A stretch of DNA of 64,000 nucleotides, taken from assembly GCF_016745835.1 (NCBI RefSeq), contig NZ_JAERVL010000004.1:124001-188000 (forward strand), in the 5' to 3' direction. The stretch is from Caldalkalibacillus salinus. Lineage in GTDB: Bacteria > Bacillota > Bacilli > Caldalkalibacillales > JCM-10596. Under the pieces are notes generated by a model, which was given only the letters and a program-made list of their open reading frames with translations, ran no database searches and was not told where the DNA came from. This document shows positions 35,999 through 44,137 of this stretch, piece by piece (within the stretch, counting starts at the first letter, position 1; every line of letters starts with the position of its first letter). Position numbers and translations under genes: made by a program.

Positions 35999-38161
35999 AT
36001 GAAAAATATTTTCTTTAATGCACATCATGCCCCTATCGGAGCCTACGCGAGCTTTACACTTGGGTTTCCGGGTAGTGGCGGCGGTCTTGACCTAGAGTTG
36101 GGACGCTCACCGCGTAAAAGTGTTTTTATTGGTGTAGAGTCAGCCGAGAAGCAGGGACACTATGACGCTTTACCTTTTTTTGATGCGGGGGATGATGAAA
36201 GTAAACGCTACGACATTGAGAATCCAGATCCAGAGCCTGATAAACCCAAAATCGTTCGACCATTTACCGAGGAAGAAGTACACAGAGACTTTCAACTTGG
36301 CTCCGATACGTGGAAGGCGGGGGACTTGACCTTTACCCTTTATTCACAGGTCTCCTCAGTCCCAGATCCTTCAATGGCAGAAGATGAAGAAATGAAACTC
36401 ACACTGTTACCAGCTATAACGGCCGAACTGACGATTGATAACACGGAAGGACAGCACCATCGTCGGGCATTTTTCGGCTATGAAGGAAGTGATCCTTATA
36501 GTGCCATGCGTCGCTTAGACGACACTTGTCCCGGTCTAGCCGGAATCGGTCAAGGCCGAATGACGGCAATTGTGTCTGCGGATGCAGATGTAAGGTCAGC
36601 GATGCACTTTAGTTTAGAGAATATTTTAACCACCCCCTTAGAGGAGAACTGGACATTTGGTTTGGGACCCGTCGGGGCTCTCATCATGGACGTACCGCCC
36701 GGGGAAAAAAGAACGTATCAGTTTGCAGTGTGTTTTTATCGCCAAGGTTACGTGACAACGGGTTTAGATGCCACGTATTACTACACCCGATTTTTTAAAG
36801 ACATAGAAGAGGTTGCGAAGTACGCTTTATCACACTATCAAGACCTCTTGACACGCAGTGGCGAGGCTAACCAACTTGTTACAGATGCAAAACACTTAAA
36901 CTCTGATCAACGGTTTATGCTCGCCCATAGTATACGGAGTTATTATGGCTGTACCCAACTACTCGACCTTGACGGGGAGCCTTTTTGGGTCGTCAATGAA
37001 GGCGAATACCGCATGATGAATACGTTTGATCTGACGGTTGACCAACTCTTCTATGAGCTTCATATGAATCCATGGACTGTTAAGAATGAATTAGAGATGT
37101 TTGTTCAGAGATATAGTTATGAGGATAAGGTCCGCTTTCCTGATGAGGATAAAACATACCCAGGGGGCATCAGTTTTACTCATGATATGGGTGTGGCCAA
37201 TATGATATCCCGACCCCATTTCTCTTCATATGAGCTGTACGGTTTAGATGGATGTTTTTCCCATATGACTCACGAACAACTCGTGAATTGGATTCTGACG
37301 GCGAGTGTGTACGTCGAACAAACGGGGGACAAAGAGTGGTTGGCGAAGCGTTTGGACATCTTTGAGCGTTGTTTTGAGAGTATGCTAAACCGAGACCATC
37401 CACACCCTGACAAACGGAACGGTATAATGGGATTAGATTCAACGAGAGTGATGGGCGGCGCTGAAATCACAACATACGATAGCCTTGATGAGTCATTAGG
37501 GCAAGCGAGGAACAATATTTACTTGGCGGGAAAATGTTGGGCCTCATACGTTGCTTTAGAGAAAATATTCACGGACCAGGGGAAAAAGCACTTAGCTCAA
37601 CAAGCTGGAGAACAAGCGGAACGCTGTGCAGCCACCATCGTTGACGCCGTTACCCGTGAAGGTTATATTCCAGCCGTTTTAGAAAATAACAATGACTCTA
37701 AAATCATTCCAGCTATAGAAGGTCTCGTTTTTCCTTACTTCACCAATTGTACAGAAGCGTTAGATCCTCAAGGCCGTTTTGGCGCTTATATCCAAGCGCT
37801 GAATAAACACTTCAATACCGTTTTAGTAGAGGGCTTGTGCTTGTTTGAAGACGGAGGATGGAAGTTATCCTCTACGAGTCAAAACTCTTGGTTGAGTAAA
37901 ATTTACTTATGCCAATTTATAGCGCGACAGATTCTTGGAGTAGAGTGGGATGAAAAGGGTGAAAAAGCCGATGCCGCACATGTGTCCTGGTTAACGCATC
38001 CAACGCTCTCTATTTGGAGCTGGAGCGATCAGATCATCGCAGGGGAGATTAGCGGTAGTAAGTACTATCCCCGTGGGGTGACCAGCGTGCTCTGGTTATT
38101 GGAAAACCAGACTGAACGCTCACTTGTGCAGGGGAAAGGTAAGGCTGATGTCCGAATTTAG
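35999..38161 (+). CDS. GH52 beta-xylosidase
   Basis: A 720-residue intracellular glycoside hydrolase of family 52, closely resembling Geobacillus XynB2 along its length: NIFFNAHHAPIGAYASFTLGFPG at the start, WVVNEGEYRMMNTFDLTVDQLFYEL (nucleophile Glu region, near residue 337), MGLDSTRVMGGAEITTYDSLD (acid/base Asp region, near 495) and LWSWSDQII-like SIWSWSDQIIAGE near 675. It releases xylose from the non-reducing end of imported xylo-oligosaccharides. No signal peptide. AGGGAGGGCT precedes the ATG. It ends the xylan-use locus. Confidence 0.95.
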   Translation: MKNIFFNAHHAPIGAYASFTLGFPGSGGGLDLELGRSPRKSVFIGVESAEKQGHYDALPFFDAGDDESKRYDIENPDPEPDKPKIVRPFTEEEVHRDFQLGSDTWKAGDLTFTLYSQVSSVPDPSMAEDEEMKLTLLPAITAELTIDNTEGQHHRRAFFGYEGSDPYSAMRRLDDTCPGLAGIGQGRMTAIVSADADVRSAMHFSLENILTTPLEENWTFGLGPVGALIMDVPPGEKRTYQFAVCFYRQGYVTTGLDATYYYTRFFKDIEEVAKYALSHYQDLLTRSGEANQLVTDAKHLNSDQRFMLAHSIRSYYGCTQLLDLDGEPFWVVNEGEYRMMNTFDLTVDQLFYELHMNPWTVKNELEMFVQRYSYEDKVRFPDEDKTYPGGISFTHDMGVANMISRPHFSSYELYGLDGCFSHMTHEQLVNWILTASVYVEQTGDKEWLAKRLDIFERCFESMLNRDHPHPDKRNGIMGLDSTRVMGGAEITTYDSLDESLGQARNNIYLAGKCWASYVALEKIFTDQGKKHLAQQAGEQAERCAATIVDAVTREGYIPAVLENNNDSKIIPAIEGLVFPYFTNCTEALDPQGRFGAYIQALNKHFNTVLVEGLCLFEDGGWKLSSTSQNSWLSKIYLCQFIARQILGVEWDEKGEKADAAHVSWLTHPTLSIWSWSDQIIAGEISGSKYYPRGVTSVLWLLENQTERSLVQGKGKADVRI

Positions 38162-38253
38162 TCCAAGCAGTTTATGCCTTAAAGCGTTTAATGATTTAAA
38201 GCCGAGCATCCTATTATAAAAAAACAAACCAGATAAAAGACCTATTCTAGAAA

Positions 38254-38293
38254 AAAGACCTATTCCTTTGCTGTAAAGTGGAATAGGTCTTTA
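38254..38293. terminator. Bidirectional terminator between GH52 and FUSC-type genes
   Basis: Thirteen-bp stem AAAGACCTATTCC/GGAATAGGTCTTT with A-run on the left and T on the right, between convergent genes. Confidence 0.8.
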
Positions 38294-39235
38294 ATCGTTA
38301 AGGTACCTGTTTTTAAGCTTCAAGTATAATTCGATTTCATTCATAAGGTGAAAAAGCTCCGCACGGGATTCAAACTCCGCTCTCGTGGCAGGGAGGGGGA
38401 GTGCTTTCATCATCGCTCGTTTTTGTTCTAGTCTGTTTAACATTGCGTCGGCATTGTTTTCAGAGGTCACTTCTGCACTCATATCGTACATAAATGAAGC
38501 AAATAGGTCTCTTTGGGGAATATCACCCTTGATCTGTGCAATGATCGGTAACATACGTTTTAGTATTTCGAATTGCTTGTCCCGCATATTGAAGTATGGC
38601 ACGTATTCGTGTTCCTTGCGTAAAAACGTATTTTCCACATCCTGTAACGTCAAGGCTTGAGCTTCCTCTAATAGCGCCTCTAATTCTAACAACTCCTTAC
38701 CGTTCCAATCGTGATCTGCTCTTTCTAAAGAAACAGCGTATTCGTATAGAATCACCTTGATCTTACCTTCAATTGCTTCCTGATAGTGTATCAGTTTATG
38801 CTCTAGGCTAGGAATATACACATTTAATAACAAGGCCATGCCGATACCAATCAGAATGATAGCGAGCTCATTACTGAATAGAGCTAAGCTGAAATCTCCA
38901 TAAGCAAAAATGTGTAATACAATCACCGTGCTAGTAATAAATCCGTTTTGTAATCTAAATTGTACCAACAAAGGAATGAAACCTAAGATATACAAGGCGA
39001 ATACGGCGGGGTGATAACCGAACAACTCAAACATCAGGCCACTGACCAACATCCCCATTATGCAGGCAATGATGCGGTCAATAGATACCCTGATAGAGCG
39101 CAATTTGGTACGTTCAATACATAAAATGGTGATAATGCCAGCTGATGTGGCATTGTCGAGGTTCAATATGACCGCCATCCATATGGCCACACCAGCACCA
39201 AGTGCTGTCTTTAACGTTCTAATGCCGATTTTCAT
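38291..39235 (-). CDS. FUSC/DUF939 aromatic acid exporter-like membrane protein
   Basis: A 314-residue protein of the YqjA type: four to six hydrophobic helices in the first 160 residues (TALGAGVAIWMAVILNL, AIILIGIGMALLLNVYIP), then a cytoplasmic helical C-terminal domain rich in Glu/Leu (LLELEALLEEAQALTL). The family name comes from aromatic acid exporters; transport here is unproven. AAAGGAG precedes the ATG. Upstream lies a 600-base divergent region with its own terminator hairpin. The gene ends inside the shared terminator stem. Confidence 0.82.
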   Translation of the reverse strand: MKIGIRTLKTALGAGVAIWMAVILNLDNATSAGIITILCIERTKLRSIRVSIDRIIACIMGMLVSGLMFELFGYHPAVFALYILGFIPLLVQFRLQNGFITSTVIVLHIFAYGDFSLALFSNELAIILIGIGMALLLNVYIPSLEHKLIHYQEAIEGKIKVILYEYAVSLERADHDWNGKELLELEALLEEAQALTLQDVENTFLRKEHEYVPYFNMRDKQFEILKRMLPIIAQIKGDIPQRDLFASFMYDMSAEVTSENNADAMLNRLEQKRAMMKALPLPATRAEFESRAELFHLMNEIELYLKLKNRYLND

Positions 39236-39353
39236 TGTCTTGCTCCTTTACGTATCCCACACAAGGTGATGTATCTCATCCCGTTTGATATGATTAGCTT
39301 TTATGGTAACCAAGTCAGGCTTTGTCCTATACGGGCATGTGATGATGATTGAA

Positions 39354-39391
39354 AAAGGCGAATCAGCATAGACACTGATTCGCCTTTTCGT
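39354..39391 (-). terminator. Terminator or attenuator hairpin upstream of the FUSC-type gene
   Basis: Stem GGCGAATCAG/CTGATTCGCC flanked by A-run and T-run, 120 bases before the leftward gene start. As no gene ends here, it must stop a leader or small RNA from the divergent region. Confidence 0.7.
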
Positions 39392-39841
39392 ATATTTAAG
39401 AGAAAAGTCACTACCTTCCTCCTGTATGCCGCGGTAATAAACTGTGTTACTTTTAAAACCTTAAATAACGAAAGCCCTACCTCTCTTTCATCCTTACGGC
39501 TCCTAGGCCGCGCCAGTAAAATAAGGTGTGTGCAAAATTAGCACAGTTGCCAGCTTCATTTTACTTCACACTTTTCAAGTTTGAGTTAGGTTAGGATCTT
39601 GGGGCTAAAAAGATCTTCTTAGAAGTATAAAAAAACCTGAAGAAAAACCGAAGAAAATGGTTTGATATGCGTCTATTAGTGGGATATTAATAGACACATT
39701 TAAGAATTATACACTGTTTGTGTAAAATAAGCAAACATAGATGTCCAATTAATTGAATAATAATGCTTGCATTCATTGAATAGGAAAGATACTATAGGGG
39801 GCAGCTGTTTTTAAACATCAAGATATAGAAGGGGAGAGATG
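39392..39841. other. Divergent intergenic region with possible structured RNA
   Basis: No coding frame is supported. On the minus strand, 39400-39580 can form stems (GTAAAAT/ATTTTAC enclosing a GTGC...GCAC hairpin; CGGC/GCCG), and it runs into the hairpin at 39354. The right part (39650-39840) is AT-rich and holds the antiporter promoter and ribosome-binding site. I could not match a known riboswitch class. Confidence 0.4.
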
Positions 39842-41683
39842 ATGGAAGAACAATCAATACTCTCACTGATGATAGTGGTCACCATTGCTTTTATGGTGCC
39901 GATCCTTTTACACCGTCTAAAGTTAGATTTCATTCCCGTTGTCGTAGCAGAGATTATCGCAGGAATTATTATTGGTAAAAGCGGCTTCAATATCATCTCT
40001 GAAGACCCATGGCTCGATTTACTTTCATTACTTGGACTCATCTTTCTGATGTTTTTAAGTGGGGTTGAGATTGATTTCCGTGCCCTACGTTCGTCTGGAG
40101 GTAACGGAAAACAGGATAAAAATAAAGCCTACAATCCCTTTGTCGCAAGTACAGCTGTCTTCATTGGGATATTCATTTTAGGGTTCGTGTTATCCTTGGG
40201 ACTGCAAGCCTTTGGATTAATTGATAATCCATTTTTGATGACACTGATCATTTCAACTATTTCGTTAGGTGTTGTCCTACCTGTACTGAAGGAACGTAAA
40301 CTGACAGAAACGGCTTACGGGCAAACGATATTGCTCATTGCCATTATTTCTGACGTTGCCACGATGGTACTACTTGCAGGCTATATCATGTACGTGGATC
40401 AGAACACGATGAAGCTATTCTTCATCATTTTACTGTTTATACTCGTGTTTGTTAGCTATAGATTTATTTTATATTACTTCAAGTTTAAAATTTTTGAACA
40501 CCTTTCTAGTGGCACTGTGCAACTAGGAACAAGAGGTGTTTTTGCACTGATACTCGTCTTTGTCGTCGTATCAGAATCGATGGGGGTCAAAAGCATACTC
40601 GGGGCCTTCTTGGCAGGTGTCATCGTCTCACTCTTGGCACCTAGTAAGGGCTTCATGCGACAGCTTGACTCCTTTGGATACGGTTTTTTTATACCCATCT
40701 TCTTCGTCATGGTTGGGGTCGAGATTGATCTGTGGTCACTATTTGCAGACGCTAGTATGTTTGTGCTGATACCCGTTCTATTTGTTATGCTGTACGTGTC
40801 TAAAATGATACCGATCCTTTACTTGCGTAAGTGGTTTTCATTCCATGAAACCATAGGGGCAGGGGTGCTACTCACATCCACTCTTAGCTTAGTGGTTGCC
40901 GCTGCTGCCATCGCCTTAGAAATGGGTCTCATTAGTGAGAATATGAACGGTGCACTTGTCCTTGTCGCTGTGATGACCTGTTTACTATCCCCAGTTGTCT
41001 TTAATCGCTGGGTGCCTAAAACGGAAGAAAAACCAACCCGTGTCACAATTATTGGAGCTAATAAACTGACGCTACCGGTGTCCATTGATTTCGAACAGGA
41101 TGGCTATGATGTCAAACTGTTTGGTCGGGCACAAAGTAAAGTGGCATTAACCGTAACGGCAGAGCAAGTTGACTTCCCGTTAATTGAGCTTGATAGTATT
41201 ACGGAACAGAAGCTGGAAGAGTATGATGCGTTTGACACAGACTTTCTTATTCTAGGCACGAGCTATGATGAATTGAATATTCAATTGGCTCACTATGCAC
41301 GCGAGAAAGGGATTAAGAACATTATTATTCATGTAGAGGAGCCTAAGCATCATGCAGCCTTGACCAAGGAAGGTTACACAGTCTTCTCTACTCTGTTTGC
41401 TTCGCGGACGTTGTTAAAAACATTGGTCTTACAACCAAAAGTTGGCCGGCTAACGTCACAGCATCATAACTGGGTCAGAGAGATTGTGGTGACCAACATG
41501 AACTACAACGACTTACCTATACGCCGCTTGCCTTTTGTGGGAGATGCTTTAATTTTATATATTATACGGGATGAAACGTACCTGGTTCCAGACGGTGACA
41601 CACCTTTGAAAGTTGGGGATCGATTACTCATTAGTGGACAGAAAGACAATGTGAAAAGAATGAGGAAAGAGTTAGAAGCTTAA
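39842..41683 (+). CDS. CPA2 cation:proton antiporter (KefB-like) with TrkA-C domain
   Basis: About 613 residues. The first 390 form some 12 membrane helices (ILLHRLKLDFIPVVVAEIIAGIIIGKSGFN, LIFLMFLSGVEIDF, FFIPIFFVMVGVEIDL), the Na+/H+ exchanger fold. A soluble RCK-like segment follows (VTIIGANKLTLPVSIDFEQDGYDV), and the end has a TrkA-C domain (RRLPFVGDALILYIIRDETYLVPDGDTPLKVGDRLLISG). It probably exports K+ or Na+ for protons, under nucleotide control. The second of two ATG codons (39842) fits GGGGAGAG better. Confidence 0.87.
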   Translation: MEEQSILSLMIVVTIAFMVPILLHRLKLDFIPVVVAEIIAGIIIGKSGFNIISEDPWLDLLSLLGLIFLMFLSGVEIDFRALRSSGGNGKQDKNKAYNPFVASTAVFIGIFILGFVLSLGLQAFGLIDNPFLMTLIISTISLGVVLPVLKERKLTETAYGQTILLIAIISDVATMVLLAGYIMYVDQNTMKLFFIILLFILVFVSYRFILYYFKFKIFEHLSSGTVQLGTRGVFALILVFVVVSESMGVKSILGAFLAGVIVSLLAPSKGFMRQLDSFGYGFFIPIFFVMVGVEIDLWSLFADASMFVLIPVLFVMLYVSKMIPILYLRKWFSFHETIGAGVLLTSTLSLVVAAAAIALEMGLISENMNGALVLVAVMTCLLSPVVFNRWVPKTEEKPTRVTIIGANKLTLPVSIDFEQDGYDVKLFGRAQSKVALTVTAEQVDFPLIELDSITEQKLEEYDAFDTDFLILGTSYDELNIQLAHYAREKGIKNIIIHVEEPKHHAALTKEGYTVFSTLFASRTLLKTLVLQPKVGRLTSQHHNWVREIVVTNMNYNDLPIRRLPFVGDALILYIIRDETYLVPDGDTPLKVGDRLLISGQKDNVKRMRKELEA

Positions 41684-41727
41684 ATCTGTGTGTGACGGCT
41701 TTTGTTACACCAGTGTATCAACGCTAA

Positions 41728-41766
41728 AAGAAGCGGCCTAGGGTTAGTAGGTCGCTTCTTTTTTCT
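41728..41766 (+). terminator. Terminator after the antiporter gene
   Basis: Stem AAGAAGCG/CGCTTCTT with inner CCTA/TAGG pairing and six T residues. The rest of the gap up to 41995 has no supported gene. Confidence 0.85.
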
Positions 41767-41995
41767 TTACTCATCAACTGTTCGGTCAATGTGTCATTCT
41801 TGAACGGGGGGTAACTCCCCTTTGCGGATGTCCTCCTCCGTTGCTGCAATCTCTCATTCGTCATGCTCCATCATCAGGGCTATGGTAGGTTCCATTTCAA
41901 TTATCAGAACCAGTACTGATATCCACCTGAATAGGGCGCGTTATACCTACACAACCTAAGCGTAAATATAGACGACCTTTAAAGGAGGAAGTAGA
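41767..41995. other. Intergenic region before the DUF116 gene
   Basis: No gene is supported. A short minus-strand frame with protein-like composition but two TGA stops crosses it. A hairpin GGGG-GGTAACT-CCCC lies near 41803-41820. The AAAGGAGG site of the next gene is at 41981. Confidence 0.4.
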
Positions 41996-42838
41996 TTGGG
42001 AGATCACAACAAAGCTGAGCGCCCTCAGTTGGACCGTCCCCGTAAGTTGGGTGGAGATTATGAAGGCTGGGACGGTAATTTAGAAGAAAATAACGGAGAC
42101 CTAGACACCAGCCCATGGCTATTTCTAAGCTTAAGTGCACTTACAGTCCTAGCTATTTTCATCTCTGTGTTTGTTTTTCTCTACATGATTCAACCTCGTC
42201 TTGAGGGGATCCATCCTTACATGTACAGTACTGTGAAATGGGCTTTTGTCCTTCTCAGCGTAACTGTCATTGGCGGTTATATGTGCATCATGCTCACGGT
42301 ACAGACCGAAAAACCGTTCGCCTTTTTTCTCAAACGTAAAGAAGTGGCCAATAATCCATTGGTTCCAGTCACTTTTATGATCGGGAAACGGTTGGGTTTT
42401 TCTAAGGATCGCTTGAAAAATTCTTTACTAAAGATATCCAATGCAGTCAACCGTTCTTTATATCCCAAGGTCCACCCAGATGATTTATTAATTCTTGTAC
42501 CTAGATGCTTGTCACAAATCATGCGCAAAGAATTAAAGGACCTCACAGAACGCTATGGTGTTAAGTTTCATACGGCGAGTGGAGGAAATAAAGCAAGGGA
42601 ACTGTTGGTGACTGAACAACCGAGAGCGGTTATCGGTGTGGCTTGTGAACGTGATTTATTTTCGGGGATGCAGGATGTGGATGGACAAATGCCAGTGCTG
42701 ACCATTGCAAATAAGAGACCGGACGGCCCATGCTTTAATACCTATATTAATCTACAAGAGATGGAAGAGGCTATTAGCTTCTTTTTAGGGCATGAACAAA
42801 CGGTACCGGACCACTTAAAAAGCTTGGAGCCATCATAG
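41996..42838 (+). CDS. DUF116 domain-containing membrane protein
   Basis: A 280-residue protein with a charged N-terminus, two membrane helices (LFLSLSALTVLAIFISVFVFLYMI, AFVLLSVTVIGGYMCIMLTV; about residues 41-105) and a C-terminal DUF116 domain. The domain has three conserved-looking cysteines in LVPRCLSQ (near 166), GVACERDLFSG (near 220) and DGPCFNTYIN (near 246), which suggests metal binding. The function of DUF116 is not established. The TTG start has AAAGGAGGAAG. No operon partner is visible. Confidence 0.8.
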   Translation: MGDHNKAERPQLDRPRKLGGDYEGWDGNLEENNGDLDTSPWLFLSLSALTVLAIFISVFVFLYMIQPRLEGIHPYMYSTVKWAFVLLSVTVIGGYMCIMLTVQTEKPFAFFLKRKEVANNPLVPVTFMIGKRLGFSKDRLKNSLLKISNAVNRSLYPKVHPDDLLILVPRCLSQIMRKELKDLTERYGVKFHTASGGNKARELLVTEQPRAVIGVACERDLFSGMQDVDGQMPVLTIANKRPDGPCFNTYINLQEMEEAISFFLGHEQTVPDHLKSLEPS

Positions 42839-42901
42839 GCCCAAGCTTTTGTGTGCATTTTGTGCCCATATTGACTGACACTCTCAAATGACCTACTCAG
42901 A

Positions 42902-43414
42902 TCACTCCCAAGGCTTTCTGATAGTCAGGAAGTCTGCAAGTAGACGACTCTCTTCTCGACGTTGTTTACGTATCTCTGCTCGTTGGGGAGCCGTTTCATG
43001 TAACTTCTTTTCTTCTTCCGTCTCAGGGACCACCTTGGGAACCGGAATGGTCTTTTTATTTTCATCAAGGGCAACAAAGGTCAAAAATGACGTCGCAGCA
43101 ATTTGACGTTCCGCTGTGATGAGATTTTCTGCTATGACCTTCACAAAAACCTCCATGGAACTTTTTCCTGTATAGGTCACGAAAGATTCGAGACAGACGG
43201 AGTCGGTCGGTTTGATCGGATGAAGGAAGTCTACAGAATCCATGGATGCGGTGACCACCTGCTGCCGGCAGTGTCTCATCGCCGATATAGACGCAATATC
43301 GTCTATGTAGGACATTAATTTCCCTCCGAATAACGTGTCATGATTATTCGTATCGTTTGGAAATACATGACTTGTCTTCACACATCTTGACTCTTTGCAT
43401 GTTTTACTCTCCAC
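42902..43414 (-). CDS. Acyl-CoA thioesterase (hotdog fold, YkhA-like)
   Basis: Hotdog-fold thioesterase of about 170 residues. The signature is VFPNDTNNHDTLFGGKLMSYIDDIASISAMRHC (near residue 20) with Asn, His, Gly and Asp residues typical of the YkhA/YciA group, and VDFLHPIKPTDSV near 64. It hydrolyses acyl-CoA esters to free CoA. A GTG at 43414 with AAAGGAG is preferred; an ATG at 43435 lacks a site. A charged C-terminal tail (ETEEEKKLHETAPQRAEIRKQR) is common in the group. Confidence 0.87.
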   Translation of the reverse strand: MESKTCKESRCVKTSHVFPNDTNNHDTLFGGKLMSYIDDIASISAMRHCRQQVVTASMDSVDFLHPIKPTDSVCLESFVTYTGKSSMEVFVKVIAENLITAERQIAATSFLTFVALDENKKTIPVPKVVPETEEEKKLHETAPQRAEIRKQRREESRLLADFLTIRKPWE

Positions 43415-43635
43415 TATTTGACGCTCCTTTTCCATATGAAACTGGTATTGTATCTCTAGTGTTTCTCTATCCTCTGTGATTTAATATATCTCACTTAAGC
43501 ATAGGCATCCATTAAAAATTTTCTTTGGTTTGTGAGACTTATTATAGACATAAAAAAAGAGGATGTGCAAATGGTTCGCTTAAAATACTATTGATTTAAA
43601 AGTTTGAGACTGATAAGATAAATATACGCTCTATA
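43415..43635. other. Divergent intergenic region upstream of the nrd promoter
   Basis: No gene seen. A promoter-like pair TTGATT (43591-43596), 17-base spacer, TAAGAT (43614-43619) lies near the right edge, and a TATAAT hexamer at 43632-43637 overlaps the first NrdR-like box. Confidence 0.5.
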
Positions 43636-43682
43636 ATACAATATTTAGTTTTTATTTAGTTAAAAAACACTATATATAGTTC
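43636..43682 (+). promoter_or_regulatory. Tandem NrdR-box pair upstream of nrdAB
   Basis: Two 16-base sites: ATACAATATTTAGTTT (43636-43651) and ACACTATATATAGTTC (43667-43682). They match the NrdR consensus ACACwATATATwGTGT at 13 and 14 of 16 positions. Their starts are 31 bases apart, the three-helical-turn spacing known for NrdR pairs, and the first overlaps a TATAAT -10 hexamer. NrdR represses ribonucleotide reductase genes when dATP is high. Confidence 0.75.
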
Positions 43683-43858
43683 GGTGTCAAGGTGTCCATG
43701 CTCGGACTTAAAAGGGAATTTGGTGTAAAACCAAAGCTGCCCCCGCAACTGTGAGTGCTGACGATTGGGTATGACCACTGTATGTATGAGGTATATCGCC
43801 CTATATACGGGAAGGCCCCAAAAAGGATGACGCACAAGTCAGGAGACCTGCCTTAACA
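43683..43858 (+). promoter_or_regulatory. Cobalamin (AdoCbl) riboswitch
   Basis: Leader RNA with the conserved cobalamin riboswitch core: GGTGT near the start, AAGGGAAT, the GCTGCCCCCGCAACTGT segment (43736-43752) and the B12 box AAGTCAGGAGACCTGCC (43836-43852). A long linker that could form an antiterminator follows, then an intrinsic terminator at 44013. B12 binding should stop expression of nrdAB downstream. Confidence 0.94.
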
Positions 43859-44012
43859 CGAAAGTTTTCTGTTCTTCGGGGATGGAGAGTTGAAAACGAC
43901 ACACCTATTTCATACAAAGTAACGGTGACAACCCTGCGACGCTCTAGTCAGTAGAACGAGTCAGCTCTCTTCGTATGTTGGGTATTCTATTGTGTCGTTT
44001 TGTGAACATACT

Positions 44013-44045
44013 CTCATCCCAGGACGGGGATGAGTTTTTTTATTT
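44013..44045 (+). terminator. Riboswitch-controlled terminator before nrdA
   Basis: Eight-bp perfect stem CTCATCCC/GGGATGAG, 6-base loop, T-run of seven, about 90 bases before the nrdA start. It is the expression platform of the cobalamin riboswitch. Confidence 0.88.
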
Positions 44046-44137
44046 CCCACAGTTTTTGAAACGATTGGGCGCATAAAGAGGACTTATATAACAAAACTTG
44101 GCCCTATACAAGTGCCCAAGTGATATAAAAGGAGGAG

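Noticed and set aside
39430-39450. ACCGCGG on the minus strand as a T-box motif
   Set aside because: The AGGGTGG half is missing and the following hairpin does not compete with it; no T-box specifier domain could be seen.
41780-41960. Minus-strand frame reading ...EMEPTIALMMEHDE-TGA-EIAATEEDIRKG...-TGA
   Set aside because: Protein-like composition and an internal TGA drew attention, but there is no SD, no CxxU-type context and no family match; at most a remnant.
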